The notes beneath the pieces are model-generated. The model did not search any database and had not been told where the DNA came from. It was given only the letters and a program-made list of their open reading frames with translations. From NCBI RefSeq assembly GCF_947488835.1, contig NZ_CANLBK010000004.1, forward strand, positions 124,001-188,000: a DNA stretch of 64,000 nucleotides, given 5' to 3'. This document shows positions 34,638 to 42,691 of this stretch, piece after piece. Within the stretch, counting starts at the first letter, position 1; every line of letters starts with the position of its first letter. This DNA is from an uncultured Marinobacter sp. Its GTDB lineage: Bacteria > Pseudomonadota > Gammaproteobacteria > Pseudomonadales > Oleiphilaceae. The position numbers were made by a program, and so were the translations under genes.

Positions 34638-36721
34638 GAGTCTGTCCTTGGTTTATCCGTAAGCTTTGGAATGATAACGCGGAAGGACGCGCCGTCAATG
34701 CCATTTAAGTGCCGGTTTTTAGCGTCAACCCGACCACCAAAGAAGTCGGCAATCAAACGCACGATCAACAGCCCCTGGCCCAGATGCCCCTCGGTTTTGC
34801 CTTCGCGTTGGGATACAAATGCCTCGAAAATGTCCACGTCTGAACGAATTGGCAAGCGTGAACCTTCGTTAAAAACTTCGATCTGAACGTGTTCGGTGTG
34901 TTGGTCGAGACGTATTTCAATTCTGCCGTTTGCGGGTGTGAAGTCGCGGGCGTTGTCGACCAGCTTGTCCAGCATCTGTACCAGCAGTTCCGGGGAGCCG
35001 ACGAGGTTGATACCGGATTCCGGTCCGGTGTAGATAAGGTGATGATGCGGATCCAGTGTCTGATAGGCCGCGCTTGCCTGGCTGACTACTTCTGCCAGAT
35101 CGAAGGCTTCTTTATCGGCATGATCAAAGCTTTGTTCCAGCCTTGCGGCCTCGCTCATGCCATTGAGGATTTGCCGCAAACGTTCAGTACCTGCGGCCGC
35201 GCGCCCAATGTATTGCGAACGTTCTTCTTCAGTTTCGGCGTGAGAAAGGTTTTCCAGGGATGAGCGCACCACGGCCACCGGGGTTTTGAGTTCATGGGAA
35301 AGCCGCTTTGAAAAGCTTTCCAGATACCGGTTGTAGCCGTGCAGCCGGTCGGCCATTTGCGCGAAATGGTTCTGCAATTGGCCGAGCTCATCCTTGGCGC
35401 CTGAGCCCGGCAGGGTGCCGATAATCCGGCCATCCTGATCTATGGTGGCGCTGACTGCGCGCTGTAAGCTGGCAATGCGCCAGGACAGCCAGCTGGCATA
35501 GCCCAGCAAAACCAGTGTCAGACCAATGATTATCAGCGTGCTGCGGGCAATAACGGAACCCAGCGTGGAGCCCGCCAGGGTTAATAGCTGGTCCAGGGAT
35601 TGCTCAAGTACCAGGGTCCGGCCCCCAAAGACGGGTTTGGTTGTCATCAGCCAAACATGGTCGTCTTCATGCCGCACAAGACCTTCTTCGGGAATGCTAC
35701 TCACATCCAGCCGGTTGGTATGGGTAGAGAGACGTGCAGGAGAGGGTTGGTAAAACTGCACCAATGCCCTTAGGGCATTCAGGCTGATGTGCTCCACAAT
35801 TTGCAGCGGGCTGAGTTCATCAAACTCCGGGGGTGCCTGGCGGGAGGGTGTTGCCTGCTGGGCGATCACCCAGCCTGCCGGTTCGATCAGCCGCGCCATT
35901 TGTCCTTTGCTCATTCCGGGAATCAGTTGCCGCTCAAGTTCGGATTGGCGTTCCACCAGAACCGGCAGTGGGTCGGTCGACGTTCCGGCTTGCGCGAACC
36001 CTGAACTGTCCTGCCATTGCGCTGAAAAGCCGAAGCGGCTGCCCTGTGGCGGTTTGGGTAATTTCAGTTCCAGCTGCCAGCCTTTGCCTACACTGTTCCA
36101 ATGCCCGCTCACCCGGTAGTCGGGGTTGTTGTTACTTCCTCTGTTTGTTGTACCAATTGTCGTCGCATACACCGTGCCCGGTGGTGAGGCGCGCATGAGC
36201 CAGGAGGTGGTTTGGGCATCGGGATTGAGCGTCTTGCTGTCTGCGGGTTTGAGCCATAATACGAGCTGGTCGTGGGGCTGATCGGGGGATCCGGGATTGA
36301 AGAATTCGGGCTGGCGGTTGCTAAGACGTATCAGCAGGTACAGGTGGCGTTGATCGGTTGCGGCTTGCCAGTGCAGGGTGGGCTTGTCAGAGCTTACGGC
36401 GGGTTGTTTTGAATAGCCAGAGGGCTGCCAAAGCAGGGATTGCTCGCCCTCATCGTAACCGGGCCAGTCATGGCCGTAGCCGTCGAGATTGATCGGGCTG
36501 GTGAGGCTTTCCATGTAAATGGCGGGTGTTTGGGGCGCAACGGTGGGAAGCCCCAAACTGAGATCGCCTGCTGTGTTCGCCAGTCGATCAGCTTGGTCTT
36601 GCAGCTGCTGCAGCGCCTGTTGGCGAAGTGCCTGATCCAACTCCAGCACGAACTGCAAGCCTGCCCAGGGGATGAGCAGCATCAGCAGGCTGGCAATAAA
36701 GAGCTGGCGTTTGAGGGTCAC
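34634..36721 (-). CDS. Proteobacterial dedicated sortase system histidine kinase
   Basis: This 695-aa inner-membrane sensor kinase belongs with the sortase genes next to it. An N-terminal membrane segment (LFIASLLMLLIPWAGLQFVLEL) is followed by a large periplasmic region (about 30-395) whose middle (INLDGYGHDWPGY to FGFSAQW) resembles a carbohydrate-binding CBM9-like sandwich. A second membrane segment lies near 395-420, then HAMP, HisKA (SHELKTPVAVVRSSL) and HATPase (NARDFTP, GQGLLIVRLI). The start is GTG 36721, 3 bp after the regulator stop. The sensory ligand is unknown; a cell-surface glycan is a reasonable guess. Confidence 0.9.
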   Translation of the reverse strand: MTLKRQLFIASLLMLLIPWAGLQFVLELDQALRQQALQQLQDQADRLANTAGDLSLGLPTVAPQTPAIYMESLTSPINLDGYGHDWPGYDEGEQSLLWQPSGYSKQPAVSSDKPTLHWQAATDQRHLYLLIRLSNRQPEFFNPGSPDQPHDQLVLWLKPADSKTLNPDAQTTSWLMRASPPGTVYATTIGTTNRGSNNNPDYRVSGHWNSVGKGWQLELKLPKPPQGSRFGFSAQWQDSSGFAQAGTSTDPLPVLVERQSELERQLIPGMSKGQMARLIEPAGWVIAQQATPSRQAPPEFDELSPLQIVEHISLNALRALVQFYQPSPARLSTHTNRLDVSSIPEEGLVRHEDDHVWLMTTKPVFGGRTLVLEQSLDQLLTLAGSTLGSVIARSTLIIIGLTLVLLGYASWLSWRIASLQRAVSATIDQDGRIIGTLPGSGAKDELGQLQNHFAQMADRLHGYNRYLESFSKRLSHELKTPVAVVRSSLENLSHAETEEERSQYIGRAAAGTERLRQILNGMSEAARLEQSFDHADKEAFDLAEVVSQASAAYQTLDPHHHLIYTGPESGINLVGSPELLVQMLDKLVDNARDFTPANGRIEIRLDQHTEHVQIEVFNEGSRLPIRSDVDIFEAFVSQREGKTEGHLGQGLLIVRLIADFFGGRVDAKNRHLNGIDGASFRVIIPKLTDKPRTDS

Positions 36722-36724
36722 GGT

Positions 36725-37426
36725 TTATAGCTCACGGGCATTCCAGCGGTAACCCATGCCGTAGGCGGTCTGGATGCTGTCAAAGGCGCTGTCGATCTGC
36801 AGGAATTTGCTGCGGATGCGTTTGATGTGGGAGGTGACGGTGTTGTCGTCCAGGTGTGTGTTGGCGGCTTCCATGAGTTGATCGCGGCTGCGCACGTGGC
36901 CGGGGTGTTGTACGAGTGAGTGCAACATCCAGAATTCGGTCACGGTGAGGTCTATTGCGTTGTCATCCCAGGCGACGGCCATGCGATCAACGTTGAGGTC
37001 GAGGCGACCACGTTTCACGATTTCGTCCGGTTTTTGCAGGGCTTCTGCCCAGGCATCTGCCCGGCGTAGCAGTGCGGTCACTCTTGCCAGCAGGTGTTCG
37101 ATGCTCATGTCTTTGGTGACGTAGTCGTCCGCACCCAGGCGCAGGCCGTGGACTGAGTCTATGTCGCTGTCGCGGGCGGTGAGGAAGATGATGGGCAGGG
37201 TTGCGGATAGTGAGCGCAGGTCCTGGCACAGGGTGAAGCCGCCTTCGGGCTCATTGCCGAGGCCGACGTCGATGATGGCGAGGTCGGGGAGGCTTTGGCG
37301 CAGGACCTGCCAGGCGGAGGAACGATCACCGTAGGTGGATACGCGATAGCCGCGGCGTTCGAAGGCGGCGCGGTAGTTGTCGCGGATGGCGGGTTCGTCT
37401 TCTATCAGAACCAGGTGCTTTTTCAT
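36725..37426 (-). CDS. Proteobacterial dedicated sortase system response regulator
   Basis: This 233-aa OmpR-type regulator has a receiver domain with acidic pocket EDE at 8-10, phospho-acceptor Asp in LAIIDVGLG and Lys in DDYVTKDMS, then a winged-helix DNA-binding domain with VTEFWMLHSLVQHPGHV and SHIKRIRSKF. It is the first gene of the minus-strand regulator-kinase-DUF3422 operon and is divergent from the sortase target gene, so it most likely controls the shared upstream region. Confidence 0.92.
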   Translation of the reverse strand: MKKHLVLIEDEPAIRDNYRAAFERRGYRVSTYGDRSSAWQVLRQSLPDLAIIDVGLGNEPEGGFTLCQDLRSLSATLPIIFLTARDSDIDSVHGLRLGADDYVTKDMSIEHLLARVTALLRRADAWAEALQKPDEIVKRGRLDLNVDRMAVAWDDNAIDLTVTEFWMLHSLVQHPGHVRSRDQLMEAANTHLDDNTVTSHIKRIRSKFLQIDSAFDSIQTAYGMGYRWNAREL

Positions 37427-37829
37427 GGTTTTTGGCTGTTGTCCGTGGGCGTTGGAGTCTATTTAAACACGGGAGGCGTTTAGAACAAGGTTAGTGTGCA
37501 GTGTTGCCATAATTCATCATTTTTGGTTCGTGGAATGTTGGATTCTGCCATGGGGGTGCCTTTTTGGGTTGGTGAAATGGCTGTGTCTGATTTAGTCATG
37601 TAGCCAAAGGATTATTGCCATGATGTTTTCTTCCTTATCCTCTCAGCATAATGCTTTTCCGTTTTGCTCTAGCCCGCCCACCCGAGCGGCTGAAGCCCCT
37701 CCCGAAACACGCTGTGAATACGTCCGTGTAAGCTCGGCTCCGCCATCCATGGCTCCGCACGGTTTCGGGAGGGGCTTCAGCCGCTCGCGCGGGCTCAGTG
37801 CAGGGTGCTCGGGCCGTGTTCGGCGCTTT
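37427..37829. promoter_or_regulatory. Divergent intergenic region of the sortase locus
   Basis: These 403 bp between the regulator and the sortase target hold palindromic copy 3 in their 3' half. The first 240 bp (37427-37670) are AT-rich and should contain both promoters; I find no convincing -35/-10 pair. An open frame runs through the region from 37620 into the target gene, but its first 60 codons are the palindrome and not credible coding sequence. Confidence 0.5.
37684..37786. repeat. Intergenic palindromic element, copy 3 (53-nt core with covarying arms)
   Basis: A perfect 25-bp inverted repeat (37684-37708 with 37762-37786) encloses a 53-nt core at 37709-37761, minus-strand orientation. 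A further outer pairing, AGCCCGC 37671-37677 with GCGGGCT 37789-37795, extends the structure past a short asymmetric bulge. It ends only about 45 bp before the sortase target start and could affect its expression. Confidence 0.93.
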
Positions 37830-39890
37830 ATGGAAGGGGTTAGCTTGTGGATGGCTATGTTGCTGGTTTTGTTTGTTCAGCCTCTTTATGCAGAGGCCAA
37901 TACCGGTAATGAGGATTCCGCAGGGACATTGCACTTTGTTGACGGTAAAGGGCAGTGGCAGGAGCCCGCTTTGGTGCTGGGGAGTGAGTTTGATGTTCGA
38001 GTTAGTGGGCTGATTGCAGACAGCAAGCTGGTGCGGACGTTCAAGAACACGAGTGATGATTGGCGTGAGGGGGTGTTTGTGTTTCCGCTGCCGGAGAAGG
38101 CCAGTGTATATGGGCTGACCATGAAGGTGGGGGAGCGCACGATTGTGGGGGAGGTTCAGCCCCGTGCGGAAGCGAAGAAGACGTATGAGGCGGCCCGGGA
38201 TTCCGGGCGTCATGCGGCGACGGTTGAGCAGCAGCGGCCGAATTTGTTTACCACTCGGGTGGCGAATATTCCGCCGGGGGCTGAGGTGAGTGTGGAACTC
38301 AGTTATCAGCAGTTGGTGAGCTATCGGGATGGGGTGTTTGAGTTGAGTGTGCCAACGACTCTGACTCCCCGATATATGCCGGGTGAGCCTTTGGCGGTGG
38401 CGCCGCAGCAGTGGCAGGGAGGTTGGGCAGTGCCTACTACCGAGGTGCCGGATGCGGATGCGATCAGTCCGTTCACGGTGGATGTGGCCGATGTGGCGGC
38501 GGACAGTCACAGAGCGTCAGTCACGTTTACGATTGATGCCGGGCTGCCGCTGGCGCAGGTGTTCAGTCCCAGCCATCAGGTGGCGACTGAGCAGGATGGT
38601 CAGGTGGTGACGGTTGAGCCCCAGGCCGGGGATATTGTGATGAATCAGGATTTTGTGATTCGTTGGCAGCCTTTTGCCGGGCAGGAGCCGGGTGCGGCTG
38701 TGTTTCATCAGCAGTGGGAGGGGGAAGATTATTTGCTGGCGATGCTGGTGCCGGGGCGGGCGGGTAAAACCCGTTTGCCACGGGAGCTTACGTTTGTGAT
38801 TGATACCTCGGGCTCCATGGCTGGGGAATCCATTCGGCAGGCGAGAGAAGCGCTGCAACTGGGGTTGGAAACCTTGGCACCAGGTGATCGGTTCAATGTG
38901 ATTCAGTTCAATTCACAGCCTCACGCCTTGTTTATGCAGCCGGAAATGGCCACGGCCAATAATCTGGCCCGAGCCCGTCAGTATGTGAGTGGGTTGAAAG
39001 CTGACGGTGGAACGGAAATGGCTTCAGCGCTGACGTTGGCTTTGCAGGGGCAAGGCAAGAGCACAGGCGAACTCCAAGAAGAATCAGCAAGGGTGCGTCA
39101 GGTGGTGTTTATGACGGACGGTGCGGTTGGCAATGAGTCGGCGCTGTTCAGCCAGATTCGTCGCCAGTTGGGTGATCACAGGCTGTTTACTGTGGCTATA
39201 GGCTCGGCGCCTAATATGCACTTTATGCGGGAGGCTGCGCGCTGGGGACGGGGTAGCTATACCTCGGTGCAGGATCTGGCCGATATGAGTGGCCCCTTGG
39301 CCAGACTGTTTGCCGCTATGGAAGAGCCGGTGATGACGGATATTCAGGTGAGCTGGCCGGGGCAGTCTACAGCGGCAATGGAAGACAGCTTTCCGCAGCG
39401 GCCCGGTGATTTGTTTCAAGGTGAGCCCTTGTTGCAGGTCGTGCGAGGAGTGGCACCCGCCGGTGAGTTGAGCGTGTCTGGCCGATTGCCGGGTGGTGGC
39501 AGTTGGCAGCAAAGCCTGGATTTGCAGCAGGCGGCTTCAGGTACTGGGCTGAACCGTTACTGGGCGCGGGAGAAGATCGACAGCTTGCTGGACGACGCTC
39601 GGATAGAGGGGCAGGAGCCGGATAAAGAGAGAATCACCAAGCTGGCGGTTGCCCATAACCTGATGTCGCCCTATACGAGTTTCGTGGCGGTGGATAAAAC
39701 ACCGGTGCGGGCTTCTGAAAGCGCTTTGTTAAAAGACGATCTGCCAACCCTGCTGCCTGCAGGAAGCCAGCCGGGCATGGCGCGCTACCCGCAAACCGCT
39801 ACCTTTGCGCCTTTGATGATTGCCTTGGGCTTGCTTGGTTTGATGCTTTCGCTCGCAATTGCCATGCTTCAAAGACGGGTATACCCATGA
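37830..39890 (+). CDS. Marine proteobacterial sortase target protein (VIT and vWA domains)
   Basis: This is the surface substrate of the neighbouring sortase. Read from ATG 37830 it has 686 aa; ATG 37851 and TTG 37845 are alternatives, and anything further upstream falls in the palindromic element. A signal peptide (MAMLLVLFVQPLYAEA) is followed by a VIT domain (about 25-160) and a von Willebrand A domain with MIDAS motif DTSGSMAG and later VFMTDGAVG. The C-terminus is a sorting signal: YPQTA, a hydrophobic segment (FAPLMIALGLLGLMLSLAIA) and basic RR. The motif deviates from LPXTG at positions 1 and 5. It is translationally coupled to the sortase gene. Confidence 0.92.
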   Translation: MEGVSLWMAMLLVLFVQPLYAEANTGNEDSAGTLHFVDGKGQWQEPALVLGSEFDVRVSGLIADSKLVRTFKNTSDDWREGVFVFPLPEKASVYGLTMKVGERTIVGEVQPRAEAKKTYEAARDSGRHAATVEQQRPNLFTTRVANIPPGAEVSVELSYQQLVSYRDGVFELSVPTTLTPRYMPGEPLAVAPQQWQGGWAVPTTEVPDADAISPFTVDVADVAADSHRASVTFTIDAGLPLAQVFSPSHQVATEQDGQVVTVEPQAGDIVMNQDFVIRWQPFAGQEPGAAVFHQQWEGEDYLLAMLVPGRAGKTRLPRELTFVIDTSGSMAGESIRQAREALQLGLETLAPGDRFNVIQFNSQPHALFMQPEMATANNLARARQYVSGLKADGGTEMASALTLALQGQGKSTGELQEESARVRQVVFMTDGAVGNESALFSQIRRQLGDHRLFTVAIGSAPNMHFMREAARWGRGSYTSVQDLADMSGPLARLFAAMEEPVMTDIQVSWPGQSTAAMEDSFPQRPGDLFQGEPLLQVVRGVAPAGELSVSGRLPGGGSWQQSLDLQQAASGTGLNRYWAREKIDSLLDDARIEGQEPDKERITKLAVAHNLMSPYTSFVAVDKTPVRASESALLKDDLPTLLPAGSQPGMARYPQTATFAPLMIALGLLGLMLSLAIAMLQRRVYP

Positions 39891-40531
39891 GCCGCTCACT
39901 GCTGTTGTTGATCACAAGCTCTGCCATGTTGCTGGTGTTTGGGCTTTGGGTACCGATCAAGGCTGTTGTGGCTCAGGAACTGCTGGAAATTGCCTGGGCT
40001 GAGAGCCAGGCCAGGCAAATTGAATCACGGCCCTGGCCTTGGGCGGATACCTGGCCGGTGGCAAAGTTGTCCATGCCGGAGCTTGGTGATTCGATGATCG
40101 TGCTGGCAGGTGTTCATGGGGAGAGCCTGGCCTTCGGGCCGGGTCAAATGATGGGCGGCAACGGTCCGGAGACTGCGGTTGTTATTGCCGGCCACCGGGA
40201 CACGCACTTTCGACCTCTTAAGCACTTGGAACCCGGCAATGAGCTAAGGCTGCAGGGCAGGGACGGGCGTTGGCAAGGCTATCGGGTGAAAGCAACAAGG
40301 GTTGTGGATAGCCGCACGGAATTCATCGATACTCATAAGCTGCCGGCAGGCACTCTTTTGCTGGTTACCTGCTACCCCTTCGACAGCATGGATGCAGGCG
40401 GCCCGCTCCGTTATGTGGTTGAGGCTCAAACAGACGATACAGCCCCCTTAGCTGACAAAGAAGGCGATCACAGCCAGGTTCTTTATAGTCAGGCCATATT
40501 GAACGAAATTGACACTGTTGCAGGCCTATAA
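39887..40531 (+). CDS. Class GN sortase of the dedicated sortase system
   Basis: This membrane-anchored transpeptidase would cleave the sorting signal of the adjacent vWA protein. The 214-aa product has an N-terminal membrane anchor (LLLLITSSAMLLVFGLWVPI) and the sortase catalytic triad: His103 in IAGHRDTHF, Cys162 in LLVTCYPF and Arg175 in GPLRYVV. The start ATG 39887 overlaps the target stop (ATGA). One sortase next to one target is the pattern of this Gram-negative system; what the target is attached to remains unknown. Confidence 0.94.
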   Translation: MSRSLLLLITSSAMLLVFGLWVPIKAVVAQELLEIAWAESQARQIESRPWPWADTWPVAKLSMPELGDSMIVLAGVHGESLAFGPGQMMGGNGPETAVVIAGHRDTHFRPLKHLEPGNELRLQGRDGRWQGYRVKATRVVDSRTEFIDTHKLPAGTLLLVTCYPFDSMDAGGPLRYVVEAQTDDTAPLADKEGDHSQVLYSQAILNEIDTVAGL

Positions 40532-40533
40532 AC

Positions 40534-40555
40534 TTGGCGTACACTTGTGCGCCAA
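40534..40555. repeat. Inverted repeat after the sortase gene
   Basis: TTGGCGTACA (40534-40543) pairs with TGTGCGCCAA (40546-40555) with one G-T wobble. It starts 3 bp after the sortase stop. There is no T-run, so it may be a weak terminator or a protein-binding dyad for the acyltransferase gene. Confidence 0.35.
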
Positions 40556-40578
40556 AATCCTGATGCAGAGTTTGTCGT

Positions 40579-41286
40579 ATGGGCTTTATCAGAAGTGTTT
40601 TGGCTTGGTTGAGTGTTCCTGTGCTTTGCATACTCGCCCTGCCATTCTTTATTGTCAGGCCGTTCAATCCGGATAATAACCGGCTGCTGGCCATCGCATT
40701 GGCGCGAACCGGCCGCGCAATACTCGGTATGGAACGGCCGGTGGAAGGTGCGGAAAACATGCCTCAGGACCGCCCAGTGGTAGCTATTTGCAATCATCAA
40801 TACAACGATGATCTTTTTGTGGTGGGTGATTTGGTGGCGCCTCGCACCGTAACGGTGGGCAAGTCATCACTGGTATGGGTTCCATTTTTTGGCTGGGCAT
40901 TCTGGCTGGGGGGTAATGTGATTTTGAACCGTGCCCGATCCCGCAAAGCTGTTGCCGTCATGCAAGCCACCAGTGAGGCAATCACTCGGGAGAATAAAAG
41001 CCTGTGGGTTTTTGTGGAAGGTACCCGGAGTAAAGGGCGGGGGCTGCAGAAGTTTAAAAAGGGTGCTTTTTTCGCAGCGGTGACGGCCGGGGCGCCAATT
41101 GTTATGGTGTGTGCTGCTGAATACCGCAATAAAACGTTTGGTTGGCAGGGTAGGCGCGAGGCTGTACCTATGCGGATTCTGCCTCCGATAGAAACCATAG
41201 GGCTTACCACTGAGGATGTTCCTGCGCTGATTGCGCGATGCCATAAAGAGATGGCAGGGGTTATTGCTGAACTGGGTAAGGCGTGA
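40579..41286 (+). CDS. 1-acyl-sn-glycerol-3-phosphate acyltransferase (PlsC family)
   Basis: PlsC-type enzymes add the second acyl chain to lysophosphatidic acid at the inner membrane. The 235-aa product has an N-terminal hydrophobic segment (SVLAWLSVPVLCILALPFFIV). The catalytic block reads NHQYNDD in place of NHxSxxD, the second motif region contains GWAFWLGGNVILNR, and VEGTRSKGRGLQKFKKGAF stands for FPEGTRS. The His and Asp of the charge relay are kept. There is no good ribosome binding site, and it may not be the housekeeping PlsC of the cell. Confidence 0.88.
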   Translation: MGFIRSVLAWLSVPVLCILALPFFIVRPFNPDNNRLLAIALARTGRAILGMERPVEGAENMPQDRPVVAICNHQYNDDLFVVGDLVAPRTVTVGKSSLVWVPFFGWAFWLGGNVILNRARSRKAVAVMQATSEAITRENKSLWVFVEGTRSKGRGLQKFKKGAFFAAVTAGAPIVMVCAAEYRNKTFGWQGRREAVPMRILPPIETIGLTTEDVPALIARCHKEMAGVIAELGKA

Positions 41287-41357
41287 AGCGCATCTTGAAG
41301 CCTGAAGGCTCTGGTCAACGAAGCTCTCAAACGAATTCCCTCACAGAGGAGTGAACA

Positions 41358-41600
41358 ATGAACCTGATTTTGTTCCTGATTATCGGTGGTGTCGCCGGCT
41401 GGCTCGCCGGTTTAATTATGAAAGGCCGCGGTTTTGGCGTGCTGGCGAATGTGGGTATTGGTATCGTTGGCTCGTTTCTTGGCGGTTTTGTTTTTCGCTT
41501 GCTAGGTCTAGCGGCTCAGGGCGCAATTGGTGAGTTGGTTACAGCTACCGTAGGTGCCATATTGCTGCTGGCTATCGTCAGTCGAATTAGGAAGAGCTGA
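41358..41600 (+). CDS. GlsB/YeaQ/YmgE family small membrane protein
   Basis: This 80-aa very hydrophobic, Gly-rich protein has three membrane segments and the family motifs GGVAGWLAGLIMKGRGFG, NVGIGIVGSFLGGFVF and a C-terminal IGELVTATVGAILLL. Such proteins are often called transglycosylase-associated, but the role is unclear; some are stress-induced. The start ATG 41358 has AGAGGAG upstream. The next gene follows after 2 bp. Confidence 0.9.
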   Translation: MNLILFLIIGGVAGWLAGLIMKGRGFGVLANVGIGIVGSFLGGFVFRLLGLAAQGAIGELVTATVGAILLLAIVSRIRKS

Positions 41601-41602
41601 AT

Positions 41603-42004
41603 ATGTTGTTACCTGTTACTGGGGTTTTTGCAGCTGTACTCGGTATATTGATGCTGGTGCTTTCAGCGTATGTTGTGAAGTTTCGCGTGAAGTACAAAAA
41701 AGTCATGGGGGTGACTGATAACCCCGATTTTCAGGCCGCAGTGCGCGCTCATGGCAATCTTGTGGAGTACGCACCCATCGGCTTGATCATGCTCGGTATT
41801 GCAGAGCTGAACGGCGTGGCAAGCGGCCTTATTTATTGGACAGGCATGAGCCTGGTGGTTGGTCGCTTACTGCATGCCTGGGGCATGATTAATGGCCATG
41901 GTGGAGAGCATAAAGCCCGCGCTCTTGGTATGGTGCTGACCTGGCTGGCGATGTTGGCGGCGGCAATTTTGCTGCTGTGGAATGTGTGGCAAGTGCACGG
42001 CTGA
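41603..42004 (+). CDS. MAPEG family membrane protein
   Basis: This 133-aa four-helix membrane protein matches the MAPEG family (glutathione and eicosanoid metabolism), with the conserved FQAAVRAHGNLVEYAPIGLIML segment containing the glutathione-site Arg, Asn and Glu residues, and GRLLHAWGM. Bacterial members act as microsomal-type glutathione transferases or have unknown activity. It follows the YeaQ-like gene by 2 bp, and the pair is probably co-transcribed. Confidence 0.9.
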   Translation: MLLPVTGVFAAVLGILMLVLSAYVVKFRVKYKKVMGVTDNPDFQAAVRAHGNLVEYAPIGLIMLGIAELNGVASGLIYWTGMSLVVGRLLHAWGMINGHGGEHKARALGMVLTWLAMLAAAILLLWNVWQVHG

Positions 42005-42021
42005 TTATTATAGTTAAACCT

Positions 42022-42048
42022 CCCGAGGCCGCATGCGCCGGCCCCGGG
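42022..42048. terminator. GC-rich hairpin between convergent genes
   Basis: CCCGAGGCCG (42022-42031) pairs with CGGCCCCGGG (42039-42048) with one A-C mismatch, in the 53-bp gap between two convergent genes. On the plus strand it is followed by a pyrimidine stretch (CTTCCTTCC), not a clean T-run. Confidence 0.5.
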
Positions 42049-42057
42049 GCTTCCTTC

Positions 42058-42498
42058 CTAAAGTGCTGTTGCCATATTGCTGGACAGGTATTCAATTTCA
42101 ACCCGGCGGTTGGCTGCCCTGTCATCAGGTGTTGTGAAAGGTCTGGTTGACCCCCAACACGCAACAAGAATCTGCGATTCGGAAACGCCTTCGTTAATCA
42201 ACAGCCTGACAACGGCTTTGGTCCGTTGGCGAGACAGAAAATAGTTATAGTCTTCGGCGCTATAATTATCCGAGTGGCCATGAATCCGTACGCTGGCAGA
42301 CGGATGCTGCCTGAGATAAACCGCATGCTGGCGAACAATTGCTGAGTCTGAATCGTCCAGTGCGTGCTTGTTGAAGCCGTAGTGAAACCTCATCCGGTGT
42401 GGGCGTTTGCCTTCGGCCATGAGGGTAGCTGCATTAAAGCCGGAAGCCACGGCAGCTTTGGCAATCAACTCCGGGTTGTCCAATACGAGTACAGTCAT
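42058..42498 (-). CDS. OmpA-family C-terminal-domain protein lacking a signal peptide
   Basis: The 146-aa product is mostly an OmpA/Pal-type peptidoglycan-binding domain: RFHYGFNKHALDDSD, VRIHGHSDNYSAEDYNYFLSRQRTKAVVRLL and DDRAANRRVEI are the usual blocks with the Asp and Arg that bind diaminopimelate. I chose ATG 42498 (AAGGAT eight bases upstream). Its N-terminus (MTVLVLDNPELIAKAAVASG) has no signal peptide, and the longer in-frame start at 42549 adds only a polar, basic stretch. Either it stays in the cytoplasm or export uses another route. Alternatively the true N-terminus is lost. Confidence 0.8.
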   Translation of the reverse strand: MTVLVLDNPELIAKAAVASGFNAATLMAEGKRPHRMRFHYGFNKHALDDSDSAIVRQHAVYLRQHPSASVRIHGHSDNYSAEDYNYFLSRQRTKAVVRLLINEGVSESQILVACWGSTRPFTTPDDRAANRRVEIEYLSSNMATAL

Positions 42499-42639
42499 CT
42501 GCAGTATCCTTGGTTCAGACCTCTGGTTTTTCTTGTTATTCCCGCTCACTATTACCCGAGACAGAAATAACGGTAATTAGCGGATGGTGTAGTGTCCCAT
42601 CTCGCTGAAAATCATTTAAGCGCAAAAACAAGACACTGG

Positions 42640-42645
42640 TATGAT
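42640..42645 (+). promoter_or_regulatory. Possible extended -10 promoter of the rhomboid gene
   Basis: TGG-TATGAT forms an extended -10 (hexamer 42640-42645) 46 bp before the rhomboid start; no good -35 is seen. The rhomboid gene has no clear ribosome binding site. Confidence 0.35.
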
Positions 42646-42691
42646 AGAAAACGGTTTTTCAGGGACAGATTATGATGAATTGTGACCGCTC

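Noticed and set aside
37620..37829. N-terminal extension of the sortase target from the ATG at 37620
   Set aside because: Most of the extra codons are the palindromic element, there is no ribosome binding site, and the extension would precede a normal signal peptide.
37635..38510. Long minus-strand open frame of about 290 codons opposite the sortase target
   Set aside because: Composition is dominated by His, Arg, Pro and Leu, as expected for the antisense of a GC-rich gene; no domain or ribosome binding site is visible.
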